From contig NZ_CP006644.1 in assembly GCF_000512205.2 (NCBI RefSeq), positions 3,280,520-3,344,519 of the forward strand: a stretch of 64,000 nt of DNA, written 5' to 3'. The DNA is from Sphingomonas sanxanigenens DSM 19645 = NX02 (lineage in GTDB: Bacteria > Pseudomonadota > Alphaproteobacteria > Sphingomonadales > Sphingomonadaceae). The notes beneath the pieces are model-generated. The model was not told the DNA's origin, made no database searches, and worked only from the letters and a program-made list of their open reading frames with translations. Positions 15,919 to 24,467 of the stretch are shown in pieces; position 1 is the first letter of the stretch; every line of letters begins with the position of its first letter. Position numbers and translations under genes: made by a program.

Positions 15919-17051
15919 CCGAACATCGCGACACGCCGATCGACGTCGCCGCCATCCTGCGCATCGTGGGCGGGCGGCTGGCAGGGAAGGATTATCCGCT
16001 GGCGCGCGACCGGCGCGTGTGCATCGGCCACGGCCTCGGTAACGACGTGGTGCTGCGCGGCGCCGGCACCCGCGACGGCGCGATCGAGCTCAGGCTGGGC
16101 GAGGACGCGGCGGTGCTGCGCGTGCTGTCGGGCTCGGTCGAACTGCTCGGCCGCACCTTCGAGACGGGGGAGGAGGCGGTGTTGCCGGCCTATCTGCCCT
16201 TCCGCTTCGGCGAGCATCTGCTGGCGCATGGCGAGCGCGCCTCGGCGCGCTGGGGCGATGCCGCCACGGTCGCGACCAGCGCCTGCGTCGCCCCCGTCGC
16301 GCCGCTGCCCGCACCGCGCCTGCAGGATCGCGTGCAGACGATCGGCCGCGCCTGGTTCGAAAAGGCCGCGCGCCGGATCAGCCCGAAGCACCTTGCCGCC
16401 GGCGGTGCGGTGGTGGTGCTGTTCGCCTCCGCCGCCGGGCCAGCGACCTCGCTGATCCAGCAGCAGTTCAACGATGCCGACCGGCTGGAGCGCGCCTATC
16501 ACCAGGCGGGCTATGCCGCGCTCGACGTCAGCGACAACCCCGCCGGCGGGCTGATCGTGGGCGGCGCGGTCGAGAATGAAGCCGATATCGTGCGGGTGCG
16601 TGGCATCGCCGCCAGGGCATCCGAACCGGTGATGATCGACGTCACCTCGTCCGCCTCGCTCGCCAATGCCGCGACCGACATCCTCGCAGCGCAGGGCATC
16701 GACGCGCGCGCGGTGCCCGCCGGTCTCGGCGGCATCGCGGTCGAGGCGCCCTATCTGCCAGCCGACCGCCAGACCGAGCTGCGCAAGCTGCTGTCGAACG
16801 ACCTCCCCGCGCTCAAGCGGGTGAGCTTCCGCGTCGACGACAGCCTGGGCGACAATCCGCTGCAGGCGCTGTTCGCGGACAGCGGCGCGGGGCTGGCCAC
16901 GGTGGTCGAAGATCCCGGCCACATCGTCACCGCGGATGGATCGCGCTGGTTCCCCGGCGCGATCCTGCCCACCGGCCATCGCCTCGTTTCGGTGGAGGCC
17001 GGCATCGTCCGTTTCGAGAAGGACGGGCGCATCGAGGAAATGAAACTCTGA
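15915..17051 (+). CDS. sctD: T3SS inner-membrane ring protein SctD (YscD/HrpQ-like)
   Basis: Encodes 378 residues. Cytoplasmic FHA-like domain at about 12-110 ('GKDYPLARDRRVCIGHGLGNDVV'), one membrane helix near residues 155-172, and periplasmic repeated alpha/beta domains (about 185-330) that include a BON-like stretch. This is the SctD layout. It overlaps the secretin gene by four bases and precedes the inner-rod and SctJ genes in the classic order C-D-(E/F)-I-J. Confidence 0.85.
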   Translation: MTEHRDTPIDVAAILRIVGGRLAGKDYPLARDRRVCIGHGLGNDVVLRGAGTRDGAIELRLGEDAAVLRVLSGSVELLGRTFETGEEAVLPAYLPFRFGEHLLAHGERASARWGDAATVATSACVAPVAPLPAPRLQDRVQTIGRAWFEKAARRISPKHLAAGGAVVVLFASAAGPATSLIQQQFNDADRLERAYHQAGYAALDVSDNPAGGLIVGGAVENEADIVRVRGIAARASEPVMIDVTSSASLANAATDILAAQGIDARAVPAGLGGIAVEAPYLPADRQTELRKLLSNDLPALKRVSFRVDDSLGDNPLQALFADSGAGLATVVEDPGHIVTADGSRWFPGAILPTGHRLVSVEAGIVRFEKDGRIEEMKL

Positions 17052-17076
17052 CCCCAACCGACCAAGGAGACCTGAC

Positions 17077-17394
17077 ATGCCCGAGATCACGACCAGCCTG
17101 AACACCGACCTTTCGACGCTCGCGTCGAGCCCGCTGCAGGGCCAACGGATGGGCCGCAACCAGCCCGGCAACTGGTTCGAGGCGTTCGCCGCCGCATGGG
17201 GCAATGCGCTCGACCGCCAGGCCTCGGCGATCGAACAGCGTTCGGACCTGATTTCGAACGAGGGCGGCGACACCCCGTCGCAGATCACCCAGCTCACGGC
17301 GGAATCGATGAAGATGAGCTTCATCTCGCAAAGCTCGCACACATCGCTCGACAGCGTCTCCAAGGCGCTCGAGACGATGGCGCGCAAGAGCTGA
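17077..17394 (+). CDS. Small T3SS protein, needle (SctF) candidate
   Basis: Encodes 105 residues, no signal peptide, helical, starting after the ribosome site AAGGAG. Its position between sctD and sctI is where the needle subunit is found in Ysc-type operons, and the C-terminal half (GGDTPSQITQLTAESMKM then SFISQSSHTSLDSVSKALE) has the P..L..L....K.S pattern of small helical-hairpin needle proteins. The C-terminus (SKALETMARK) also resembles the end of the 203-residue protein at 5398-6009. No full family motif is present, so an early exported or chaperone role remains possible. Confidence 0.5.
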   Translation: MPEITTSLNTDLSTLASSPLQGQRMGRNQPGNWFEAFAAAWGNALDRQASAIEQRSDLISNEGGDTPSQITQLTAESMKMSFISQSSHTSLDSVSKALETMARKS

Positions 17395-17398
17395 TCCG

Positions 17399-17803
17399 AT
17401 GTCGATCGAAGCAATCGCGGCGCAGGCCGCAGGAGCCCCCGCCGCGGGCAGCGTCCGCATCTTCGAGCTTGCGCCGGCGATGCCGCAGCAGGTCGGCCCC
17501 GAGGCGACGGCGCGTTTCGAAAACGCGCTCCACGCGCAGGAGGCGCAGCGCGTGGGCGCCACCAGCGACGTGCCGCCCGCGGTGAAGGGGCTGCTCGACA
17601 CGCTGGACAAGGTGAATGTGGAGGCCCGCGGCGTCACCGATTATGCGCGCACCGCCGAAAGCTCGGGATCCGAGCTGACGCCGGGCGAAATCATCGAGCT
17701 GACGATGCGCTGCCAGGAATTCATGTTCCACTGCCAGCTCACGTCGAACATCGCCAACCGCAGCTCGGATGGCGTGCAGCAACTGTTCCGCCAGCAGGGC
17801 TGA
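17399..17803 (+). CDS. sctI: T3SS inner rod protein SctI (YscI/HrpB-like)
   Basis: Encodes 134 residues without a signal peptide. The conserved C-terminus 'LTPGEIIELTMRCQEFMFHC' followed by QLTSNIANRSSDGVQQLFRQQ is the inner-rod signature: an amphipathic helix ending in Gln-rich residues. It assembles inside SctJ rings and links the export gate to the needle. Starts 4 bases after the preceding stop and ends 19 bases before sctJ. Confidence 0.8.
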   Translation: MSIEAIAAQAAGAPAAGSVRIFELAPAMPQQVGPEATARFENALHAQEAQRVGATSDVPPAVKGLLDTLDKVNVEARGVTDYARTAESSGSELTPGEIIELTMRCQEFMFHCQLTSNIANRSSDGVQQLFRQQG

Positions 17804-17822
17804 CAATCCGAAAGGACGTTCC

Positions 17823-18566
17823 ATGCGGAGCCTCAAGCGCGCGCTGCTCGCCGCCGGCCTGATGCTCGGTGCCCTGACAGTGTCGGGGTGCGGCAATCAG
17901 GAAATCTACGGCAAGCTCAAGGAAAGCCAGGCAAACGAGATGATCGCGGCGTTGCGCAACGCCGACATCGCCGCATCCAAGGAAGCGTCCGGGGAAGGCG
18001 AATGGAGCGTGTCGGTCAGCCCGGACCAGTTCAGCCGCGCGGTCGATGTGCTCAAGGCCAATGGCCTGCCGCGCAACGAGTATCAGTCGCTGGGCGACGT
18101 GTTCGCCAAGAAGGGCTTCGTTTCCTCGCCGGTCGAGGAGCGGGCCCGGCTGATCTTCGGCCTGTCGCAGGAACTGAGCCGCACCGTGAGCGCGATCGAC
18201 GGCGTCGTCGAGGCGCGCGTCCATCTCGCCATCCCCGAAGCCGATCCGCTGTCGGACACCACCAAGCCGTCGTCGGCGGCGGTGTTCGTCAAATATCAGC
18301 CGGGGTTCGATGTGCGCAGCCAGACCGGGGCGATCAAGAGCCTCGTCACCAACGCGATCGAGGGCCTGCAATATGACAAGGTCTCGGTGGTGATGGTGCC
18401 GAGCCAGTCGGCGCCGGTCGCCGCCGAAAGCAGCGATGCGCTGGCATCGCCCTATATCCGCATCGGCATCGCGATCCTCGCGCTGGCCGCCCTGATCTGG
18501 CTGGTCCTCAGCCGGCGCAAGCGCCCCGCCGGCGGCCTGCCCTCCACCACCGAGCCGCAGGGATGA
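17823..18566 (+). CDS. sctJ: T3SS inner-membrane ring lipoprotein SctJ
   Basis: Encodes 247 residues. Lipoprotein signal with SGC at C23, two periplasmic ring-building domains (about 28-85 and 110-190, including 'VEARVHLAIPEADPLSD' and 'PSSAAVFVKYQPG'), and a C-terminal membrane helix near 215-233 with a basic tail. AAAGGA lies 6 bases before the ATG. Length and all domains are as expected for YscJ/HrcJ. Confidence 0.95.
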   Translation: MRSLKRALLAAGLMLGALTVSGCGNQEIYGKLKESQANEMIAALRNADIAASKEASGEGEWSVSVSPDQFSRAVDVLKANGLPRNEYQSLGDVFAKKGFVSSPVEERARLIFGLSQELSRTVSAIDGVVEARVHLAIPEADPLSDTTKPSSAAVFVKYQPGFDVRSQTGAIKSLVTNAIEGLQYDKVSVVMVPSQSAPVAAESSDALASPYIRIGIAILALAALIWLVLSRRKRPAGGLPSTTEPQG

Positions 18567-19057
18567 GCGGACGCGCGGCACGGTTGCGGCTGGGCGAAGC
18601 GGCGCGCGCGGCGGTGGCCGGCGGGCTCTCTGCCAGCCGCTCCGGACGATTGGCGCGGCGGCTTGCCGGCCAGCCGGCGGCCCGCGTCGGCCTGGGCGAA
18701 CTCGTCGTCTGGCCGACCTGGCCCGGCCGCGACGAAGCCGAACGCGACCGGATCTGGCGGATCGCCGCGCTGGTCGCATCGCGCGATGCACTCGCCGATA
18801 TCATCTACGGCGCCACGCTCAGGAGCTATGCGACCAGCGTCGGCAACCGCGTCGTCGAGGCCGTGCTCGACCTGCCGACCGGCGGCACCGCGCCGCTGGT
18901 CGGGGCGGACGATCTTTCGACCGAAGGGCTGGCCATCGCCGAGCGCGGCCTGCCGCCCCTGCTCGCCGTCGCGATGGACCGCCCCGCGATCCACGACGAG
19001 ACCGCGCGGCGCCACATGCTCGCCGCCGAGCGCATTGCCCGGGAAACCCGCCCATGA
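18563..19057 (+). CDS. sctK: T3SS sorting-platform accessory protein, SctK candidate
   Basis: Encodes 164 residues with an ATGA overlap to sctJ. SctK proteins are very divergent and are recognised mainly by their place between sctJ and sctL, as here. The sequence is helical and Ala/Arg-rich. I see no motif that proves the family, so the call rests on synteny. Confidence 0.6.
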   Translation: MSGRAARLRLGEAARAAVAGGLSASRSGRLARRLAGQPAARVGLGELVVWPTWPGRDEAERDRIWRIAALVASRDALADIIYGATLRSYATSVGNRVVEAVLDLPTGGTAPLVGADDLSTEGLAIAERGLPPLLAVAMDRPAIHDETARRHMLAAERIARETRP

Positions 19058-19656
19058 GCTACCACGTCCTCCACAACGACGGTCACGCCCTGCTCGTAAC
19101 CGACCGGCCGATCGTGAAGGCGCACGAGCGCCAGCCGATCGCCGACGCGATCCTGCTGCTCGACCGGCTGAAGACCGAGGGGCAGCGCCGCGACGCCGGC
19201 GTCGCCGCCGCCGAGGCCGAGGCGCGCGAGCGCGGCTATCGCGAGGGCTATGAAACCGGCCGTCGTGATTTCGTCGACGCCGTGAGCAACCTTGCGGCCC
19301 AGCACGAAGCCGATCGGCGGCAAAGGGAACAGGAGATTGCGAGCCTTGCGCTCGCGGCGCTGCGCCAGATTGCTGGCGAGATCGGCGATGCCGAGACCAT
19401 GCTGGGCGTCGCCCTGCGCGCCGCCCGTGCCGTCGTGCCCCAGGGCCCGGTCACGATCGAGGTCTCGCCCGCGATCGCAACGGAGGTCGAAGCGGGCCTC
19501 GCCCGCGTGGAGGGCGAAATCGTCGTTCACGCCGATCCGGATCTCGGCGAGCGCCAGTGCCGCGTGTCCGGGCCCGACAGCCGCATCATCGCCGACCTCG
19601 ATCGCCAGCTCGACGAATTGGCCGAGCGCTGGGGAACCACCGCCCATGTCGATTGA
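19054..19656 (+). CDS. sctL: T3SS stator protein SctL (HrpE/YscL/FliH family)
   Basis: Encodes 200 residues. After a short N-terminus comes a long coiled coil (about 45-115) with 'EAEARERGYREGYETGRRDF', the FliH-type Gly/Glu repeat, then a compact C-terminal domain (120-195). It binds and restrains the ATPase SctN and links it to SctQ/SctK. ATGA overlap with the previous gene; sctN begins inside its 3' end. Confidence 0.88.
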   Translation: MSYHVLHNDGHALLVTDRPIVKAHERQPIADAILLLDRLKTEGQRRDAGVAAAEAEARERGYREGYETGRRDFVDAVSNLAAQHEADRRQREQEIASLALAALRQIAGEIGDAETMLGVALRAARAVVPQGPVTIEVSPAIATEVEAGLARVEGEIVVHADPDLGERQCRVSGPDSRIIADLDRQLDELAERWGTTAHVD

Positions 19657-20959
19657 GGAACGCGTCAGCGACCTCGTCCGCCAGCTCGGCGAGGCGCCGG
19701 CGTTCGAGCAGCGCGGGCGGGTGCGCGGTGCGGTCGGCACCTCGATCCGCGTCGCCGGCATCACCGCGCGCATCGGCCAGACCTGCGCGCTGCTCGACGT
19801 GACCGGCGAGACGACGTTGATGGCCGAGGTCGTCGGCCTTTCCGACGGCGAGGCGCTGCTGACGCCGCTCGGCGAATTGCGCGGGCTGTCCAACGAGACC
19901 GAGGTGGTCGTGCGCGTCGGCGAGGATCGCGTGCCGGTGGGCGACAGCCTGCTCGGCCGCGTCGTCGACGCGCGGCTGCGCCCGCTCGACGGCGGGCCGG
20001 CGATCAGCGCCGATCGCTTCCGGCCCCTTTATGGCGAGGCGCCCAACCCGATGCAGCGCGCGCGCATCGACCGCACGGTGGAGACGGGCGTGCGCGCGAT
20101 CGACGGGGTGCTGCCGCTCGGTCGCGGCCAGCGCATCGGCGTGTTCGCGGCGGCGGGCGGCGGCAAGTCGACCTTGCTCGCGACTCTCGCCCGGCAGGCC
20201 GAGGCGGACGCGATCGTCATCGCGCTGATCGGCGAACGCGGCCGCGAGGTGCGCGAATTCGTCGAGGACAATCTCGGCACCGAAGGGCTTGCCCGCTCGG
20301 TGACGGTGGTCGCCACCTCCGATCGCCCCGCGCTGGAGCGCGCCCGCGCCGCGCACGCCGCGACCGCGATCGCCGAGGGGCTGCGCGCCGAGGGGCGCCA
20401 CGTCCTGCTGCTGATGGATTCGGTCACCCGTTTCTCGCGCGCGCTGCGCGAGATCGGCCTCGCCACCGGCGAGCCGCCGGTGCGGCGCGGCTTCCCGCCC
20501 TCCGTCTTCGCCGAGCTCCCGCGGCTGTTCGAGCGCAGCGGCACCGACGATGCCGGCGCGATCACCGGCATCTATACGGTGCTGCTGGAGGATGAGGAGG
20601 ATGACCCGATCGGCGAGGAGGTGCGCTCGCTGCTCGACGGCCACATCTATCTCTCGCGCAAGCTGGCGGCGCGCGGCCATTATCCGGCGATCGACATTCT
20701 CGCCAGCCAGAGCCGCCTGATGGGGCAGCTCACCGGGCCCGAGCAACGCGCCGCCGCCAATGCGCTGCGCACCCACCTCGCCAAGCTCGACGAGATCGAG
20801 ATCCTGCTGCAGGTCGGTGACTACAAGCCCGGCCAGGATCTGGCCGCCGACCGCGCGCTGGCGCAGCGCGAGGCGCTCGACGCCTTCCTGCGGCAGCCGC
20901 TCGACGATCGCGTCGCGCTGCCGACCACCCTGGCCTTGTTGAGAGGATTCGACGGATGA
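19646..20959 (+). CDS. sctN: T3SS ATPase SctN
   Basis: Encodes 437 residues. The start at 19646 gives a normal SctN N-terminus and lies inside the sctL end. Walker A AAAGGGKST around K174, Walker B LLLMD with D258, and the conserved GERGREVREF (196-205) mark the F1/FliI/YscN family. It strips chaperones from substrates at the base of the machine. The next gene starts within its stop codon. Confidence 0.97.
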   Translation: MSIEERVSDLVRQLGEAPAFEQRGRVRGAVGTSIRVAGITARIGQTCALLDVTGETTLMAEVVGLSDGEALLTPLGELRGLSNETEVVVRVGEDRVPVGDSLLGRVVDARLRPLDGGPAISADRFRPLYGEAPNPMQRARIDRTVETGVRAIDGVLPLGRGQRIGVFAAAGGGKSTLLATLARQAEADAIVIALIGERGREVREFVEDNLGTEGLARSVTVVATSDRPALERARAAHAATAIAEGLRAEGRHVLLLMDSVTRFSRALREIGLATGEPPVRRGFPPSVFAELPRLFERSGTDDAGAITGIYTVLLEDEEDDPIGEEVRSLLDGHIYLSRKLAARGHYPAIDILASQSRLMGQLTGPEQRAAANALRTHLAKLDEIEILLQVGDYKPGQDLAADRALAQREALDAFLRQPLDDRVALPTTLALLRGFDG

Positions 20960-21423
20960 CCGCTTCCAGTTGCCGGATCGAGAAACTGCAGGCGCTGCGC
21001 GTGCGCGACCTCGATCGCGCCGCCCGCGCCGCCGCCGAGGCGGTCGCCGCTGCCGAACGCGCGAGCGCGGCCCGGGCGAAGGCGGAGTGCGCGCGGGTGG
21101 AGGCGCGCAGCGCGCTCGACGGCGCGATCGAGGATCGCGCGCGCCGGCCCGCCGACGAACTGGTGCGGATGTTCGTCACCACCTGCGAACAGCGGCTGGG
21201 CGACACGCAGCGCCTGCTCGCCACCGCCAACCAGGCGTTGGGCGAGGCGCTGGAACGAGTCGCTGCGACCCGCAGGCTGTGGATGCGCGCGCAGGCACGG
21301 CTCGACGCGCTGGACACGCTCGTGCGCAAGATCCGCAGCGGCGAACGCCGCGCGCGGGACCGTCGCGCGTCCGACGAGGCCAACGAACGCCGCGCCTCGG
21401 CGGGGGGGCTCGCATGGGCATGA
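20956..21423 (+). CDS. sctO: T3SS stalk protein SctO (YscO/FliJ-like)
   Basis: Encodes 155 residues almost entirely in Ala/Arg/Glu-rich heptads, predicted to form an antiparallel coiled-coil hairpin as in FliJ/YscO, which inserts into the SctN hexamer. Identity is from shape, size and its place directly after sctN with a 4-base overlap. Sequence identity in this family is low. Confidence 0.75.
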   Translation: MTASSCRIEKLQALRVRDLDRAARAAAEAVAAAERASAARAKAECARVEARSALDGAIEDRARRPADELVRMFVTTCEQRLGDTQRLLATANQALGEALERVAATRRLWMRAQARLDALDTLVRKIRSGERRARDRRASDEANERRASAGGLAWA

Positions 21424-22031
21424 TCCCGATCGACCAGCCGCCCGCCCGGCCCGCCGCCCTGCCGCAGCAGGCGCGGTCGGAACGGCAGCCCGAACCCGAA
21501 CTGCGCGACCGCTTCGAAGATGCGATGGCGAAGCGCCGCAAGGCCGGCACCGGCGAGCCCGAGCGCTTCAGCGGCGCAACGCCCGCATCCGCACCCGGCC
21601 ATGCGCACCCACCGGTGACCGGACAGCAGGCGTTCGAGGGCTATGGCGACCAGCCCCGCAAGGGCAAGGCGATGGCGGCGGACGCGAAGTCAAGCGACGC
21701 CCCCACCGCGACGCCCCAGCAGAACGCCCCCCTTGCCGCCGCCGAGCCCGCGCCGGTCAGCGCGCCGCAATCGGCGAACCTCTCCGCGAGCTTTGCCGAG
21801 ATCGTCGCCCGCATCGACATGCCGGCCAGCGCCACCGGCGGCGAAACGCTGCTGACGATGAGCGACACGCGCTGGCTCGCCACGCAGGCGGTGATCGCCC
21901 GTGACGATGCCGGCGGCCTGATGCTCGACATCGACGCGCGCGGCGACGATGCCGAACAGCAGCGCGAGGCGCTGAAGGCGCGGCTGGAAGCGCGCGGCCA
22001 TCGCGTCGGCAAGATCCGCATCAACGGCTGA
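21414..22031 (+). CDS. sctP: T3SS needle-length/substrate-switch protein, SctP candidate
   Basis: Encodes 205 residues from ATG 21414, overlapping sctO. Residues 1-130 are Pro/Ala/Gln-rich and probably disordered; residues 135-205 form a small folded domain (TRWLATQAVIARDDAGGLML). A disordered N-terminal ruler with a folded C-terminus placed after sctO fits SctP/HpaP. No definitive motif is visible. It closes the operon. Confidence 0.6.
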   Translation: MGMIPIDQPPARPAALPQQARSERQPEPELRDRFEDAMAKRRKAGTGEPERFSGATPASAPGHAHPPVTGQQAFEGYGDQPRKGKAMAADAKSSDAPTATPQQNAPLAAAEPAPVSAPQSANLSASFAEIVARIDMPASATGGETLLTMSDTRWLATQAVIARDDAGGLMLDIDARGDDAEQQREALKARLEARGHRVGKIRING

Positions 22032-22037
22032 ACCGTC

Positions 22038-22067
22038 GCCGGTTGTGCCGCCGCCGGTTGTGCCGCC
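22038..22067 (+). repeat. Two perfect tandem copies of a 15-base unit
   Basis: GCCGGTTGTGCCGCC occurs twice in a row, six bases after the sctP stop and 25 bases before the cobU-type gene. Confidence 0.85.
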
Positions 22068-22092
22068 CGGGGTCCGGACCTAGGGCGGCATC

Positions 22093-22614
22093 ATGCATCC
22101 GCCCATCCTGTTCGTCCTCGGCGGCGCCCGGTCGGGCAAGAGCCGCTATGCCCAGCGGCGCGCCGAGGCGCTGCCCGGCGACCTCGTCTATGTCGCGACC
22201 GCGCAGGCCTTCGATGATGAGATGGCGGCGCGCATCGCCAGCCACCGCACCGATCGCGGCGCTCGCTGGCGCACGGTGGAAGCGCCGCTGGCGCTGGCCG
22301 GGACGATCGCAGCCGAGGCGCAGCCCGATCGCGTGCTGCTGGTCGACTGCCTGACGCTGTGGGCATCCAACCTGCTGCTTGCCGATCGCGCCGACGGCGA
22401 GGGCGCCGACGCCGCCGCGGGGCTGGTCGCAGCGCTGGCGGCGGCCAGCGGGCCGGTGATCCTCGTCGCCAACGAAGTCGGGCTCGGCATCGTGCCGGAT
22501 AATGCGCTCGCGCGCCGGTTTCGCGACATTGCCGGGCGGATCAACCAGGCGGTCGCGGCCGCCGCGCACGAGGTCCAGTTCATCGACGCCGGGCTGCCGC
22601 TGCGGCTGAAATGA
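22093..22614 (+). CDS. cobU: Adenosylcobinamide kinase / adenosylcobinamide-phosphate guanylyltransferase
   Basis: Encodes 173 residues (CobU/CobP family), a cytoplasmic enzyme that phosphorylates adenosylcobinamide and then adds GMP in the late steps of cobalamin nucleotide-loop assembly. P-loop GGARSGKSR at 10-18 starts the protein; 'VYVATAQAFDDEM' and 'VDCLTLWASNLL' are family-typical. No cobalamin riboswitch or other cob gene is visible around it, so it seems to be an isolated gene at the border of the T3SS region. Confidence 0.93.
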   Translation: MHPPILFVLGGARSGKSRYAQRRAEALPGDLVYVATAQAFDDEMAARIASHRTDRGARWRTVEAPLALAGTIAAEAQPDRVLLVDCLTLWASNLLLADRADGEGADAAAGLVAALAAASGPVILVANEVGLGIVPDNALARRFRDIAGRINQAVAAAAHEVQFIDAGLPLRLK

Positions 22615-22769
22615 CCAAGATTTCATGCCCCGGCCATGCTTCGGTCGGGTGGGCGGGTCTATTCAGGTCTTGCCGCCGGACGGAGCGGGCCGCGTCAGCC
22701 CCCGACCACCCCGCCCGCCCGAGCGGCACCCCGTACCGGCGCGGTGCCGGCAGCAAGAGGAGTGTGTTG

Positions 22770-22922
22770 ATGACGTCATTCGCGAAGACGATCGGCCTCG
22801 GCGTCGCCGTGCTGGGTCTGGTCGCTGCGCCGGCGATGGCCGCCAAGACCAAGGCGCCCAAGACCGAGACCAGCAAGACCCACGTGCACAAGCACAAGAC
22901 GAACGCCGCGAAGAAGAACTGA
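22770..22922 (+). CDS. Small Lys/His-rich exported protein
   Basis: Encodes 50 residues: a signal peptide (about 1-26, ending AMA) and a short mature part made nearly only of Lys, Thr, His and Ala (KTKAPKTETSKTHVHKHKTN). AGAGGAG lies 8 bases upstream of the ATG. Similar tiny basic exported proteins are frequent in sphingomonads. Function unknown; metal or polyanion binding is conceivable from composition. Confidence 0.65.
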   Translation: MTSFAKTIGLGVAVLGLVAAPAMAAKTKAPKTETSKTHVHKHKTNAAKKN

Positions 22923-22982
22923 CCCCGGTCCGGCCGGCGGTAGGCCCGCATCCCACCCGCCCGGACCCGCTCTTCACCCCAC

Positions 22983-23015
22983 AGGCCCGCCCGGTTCATG
23001 CCCCCGGGCGGGCCT
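22983..23015. terminator. Strong hairpin between convergent genes
   Basis: AGGCCCGCCCGG and CCGGGCGGGCCT form a perfect 12-bp stem with a 9-base loop between the small Lys-rich protein gene and the convergent histidine kinase gene. Only a weak GTTT follows, so termination efficiency is uncertain. Confidence 0.55.
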
Positions 23016-23084
23016 GACTGCGTTTGGGGGTGACGAAAAGGAATGGCCCCTCCGTTCGCCCCTAACGGGGAAACGGGTCCCTCT

Positions 23085-24461
23085 TCAATTTACCGCGATA
23101 GGCAGGATCAGCCGCACGATCAGTCCGGGGCGGTTGTCGTCCAGTTCCAGCCGGCCGCGGTGGAGGTGCGCCAGGGTCGCGACCAGCGAGAGGCCGAGGC
23201 CCGCGCCGCTCGCCTGGCGGGCGGCATCGAGCCGGCCGAAGCGGCGCAGCGCCTCGCCGCGGCGGTCTTCCGGGATGCCGGGGCCATTGTCGGCGACGGT
23301 GATGATCACATCCTCGCTGCGCCGCTTGATCGCAAGGTCGAGCAGGGTCGCCCCCTCGGCATGGTTCAGCGCGTTGTCGATCAGATTGGCGATCGCCTGC
23401 CCCAGCAGTTCGCGGTGCGCGGTGACGCGGACGGGCGGATCGGCATGGACGCGCACGTCGATGCCGCGATCCTCCGCCAGCGGGCCATAGACCTCGGCCA
23501 GATCGGCGATCATCTCGGAAGCGAGGAAAGTGCGGAACTGGTTGCGGCCGATGCCGGCCTCGGCGCGGCTGATCTGCAGCGCGGTGGCGAGCATCGCCTG
23601 GAGACGGTCCGCCTCCTCCACCCCGGCGCCGAGCGCCAGTTGCGCGCGCGGATCGGAAACGTCGCGCACCGCGCCCTCCAGCCGCGACTTGAGCCGCGCG
23701 ACGGGAGAACGCAGGTCGTGCGCCAGCGAGTCGGTGACGAGGCGCAGTTCGGCGACCAGAGATTCGATGCGCGCGAGCATCGCATTGATCGCCAGCGCAA
23801 GCCGGTCGAACGCATCGTCGCTGCCGCTGATTGCGACGCGCTGCGCGAGATCGCCGCCGCCCACCTCCGCCGCGACCGCGGCAACATGATCCACCCGCCG
23901 GCCGATCAGCCGCGCGAGCAACAGGCTGCCGGCAGCCGCGAGCAGCGCGCCCAGCAGCAGCGCGATCGCGAAGGCGCGGCGGCTGCGGTCGCCCAGCCGC
24001 CGCTGTTCCTCCAGCGTCTGGCCTGCGACCAGCCGTTCGCCGCCGGGCAGGCGGGTGACGATCACCAGCATCGGTTCGGCCATCGGCGCCTCGCGCCGCC
24101 GCAACGTCACGCGGTGGATGCCGCCGGAAACCACCTCGCTGCGCGGCCAGTCGATCAGGTTGCCGGCGACCAGCCGATCGCCGTCGACGAGCGCGATCAC
24201 CGCGTCGCGCCGCCCCACCGTCTGGATGCGGCGGTCGATCGCCGCGGTCAGCCAGCCGCGGCCGCCCCGCTCATAGGCGTCGTCGAGATCCTGGTTGAGC
24301 TCGACGACGAACGAGCGTGCACCCTCGTCGAGCGCGCGTTCGGTGACGACCTGCATCGAGAACAGCGCGGCCCCCGTCGTCAGCACCTGCACGCCGACCG
24401 AGGCGAGCGCGATGCGCCCGATCGTCGATTTCGGGATCAGGCGCGGGACGAAGCGCGGCAC
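23085..24461 (-). CDS. Two-component sensor histidine kinase
   Basis: Encodes 458 residues. Membrane helix near 15-37, a periplasmic sensor region (about 40-160), second helix near 162-184, HAMP domain, then the phosphoacceptor box 'TDSLAHDLRSPVARLKSRLE' with H248, and an ATPase domain (N box NLIDNALNH, G1 DNGPGIP, G2 GAGLGLSL). It is the partner of the response regulator gene that ends 6 bases upstream. The signal is unknown. The pattern resembles envelope-stress or metal-responding kinases but nothing nearby specifies it. Confidence 0.93.
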   Translation of the reverse strand: MPRFVPRLIPKSTIGRIALASVGVQVLTTGAALFSMQVVTERALDEGARSFVVELNQDLDDAYERGGRGWLTAAIDRRIQTVGRRDAVIALVDGDRLVAGNLIDWPRSEVVSGGIHRVTLRRREAPMAEPMLVIVTRLPGGERLVAGQTLEEQRRLGDRSRRAFAIALLLGALLAAAGSLLLARLIGRRVDHVAAVAAEVGGGDLAQRVAISGSDDAFDRLALAINAMLARIESLVAELRLVTDSLAHDLRSPVARLKSRLEGAVRDVSDPRAQLALGAGVEEADRLQAMLATALQISRAEAGIGRNQFRTFLASEMIADLAEVYGPLAEDRGIDVRVHADPPVRVTAHRELLGQAIANLIDNALNHAEGATLLDLAIKRRSEDVIITVADNGPGIPEDRRGEALRRFGRLDAARQASGAGLGLSLVATLAHLHRGRLELDDNRPGLIVRLILPIAVN

Positions 24462-24467
24462 CGGCGC

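Noticed and set aside
22615-22769. Possible cobalamin riboswitch near the cobU-type gene
   Set aside because: The gene has only a 60-base leader and the downstream region lacks the conserved B12-box pattern; nothing supports a riboswitch.
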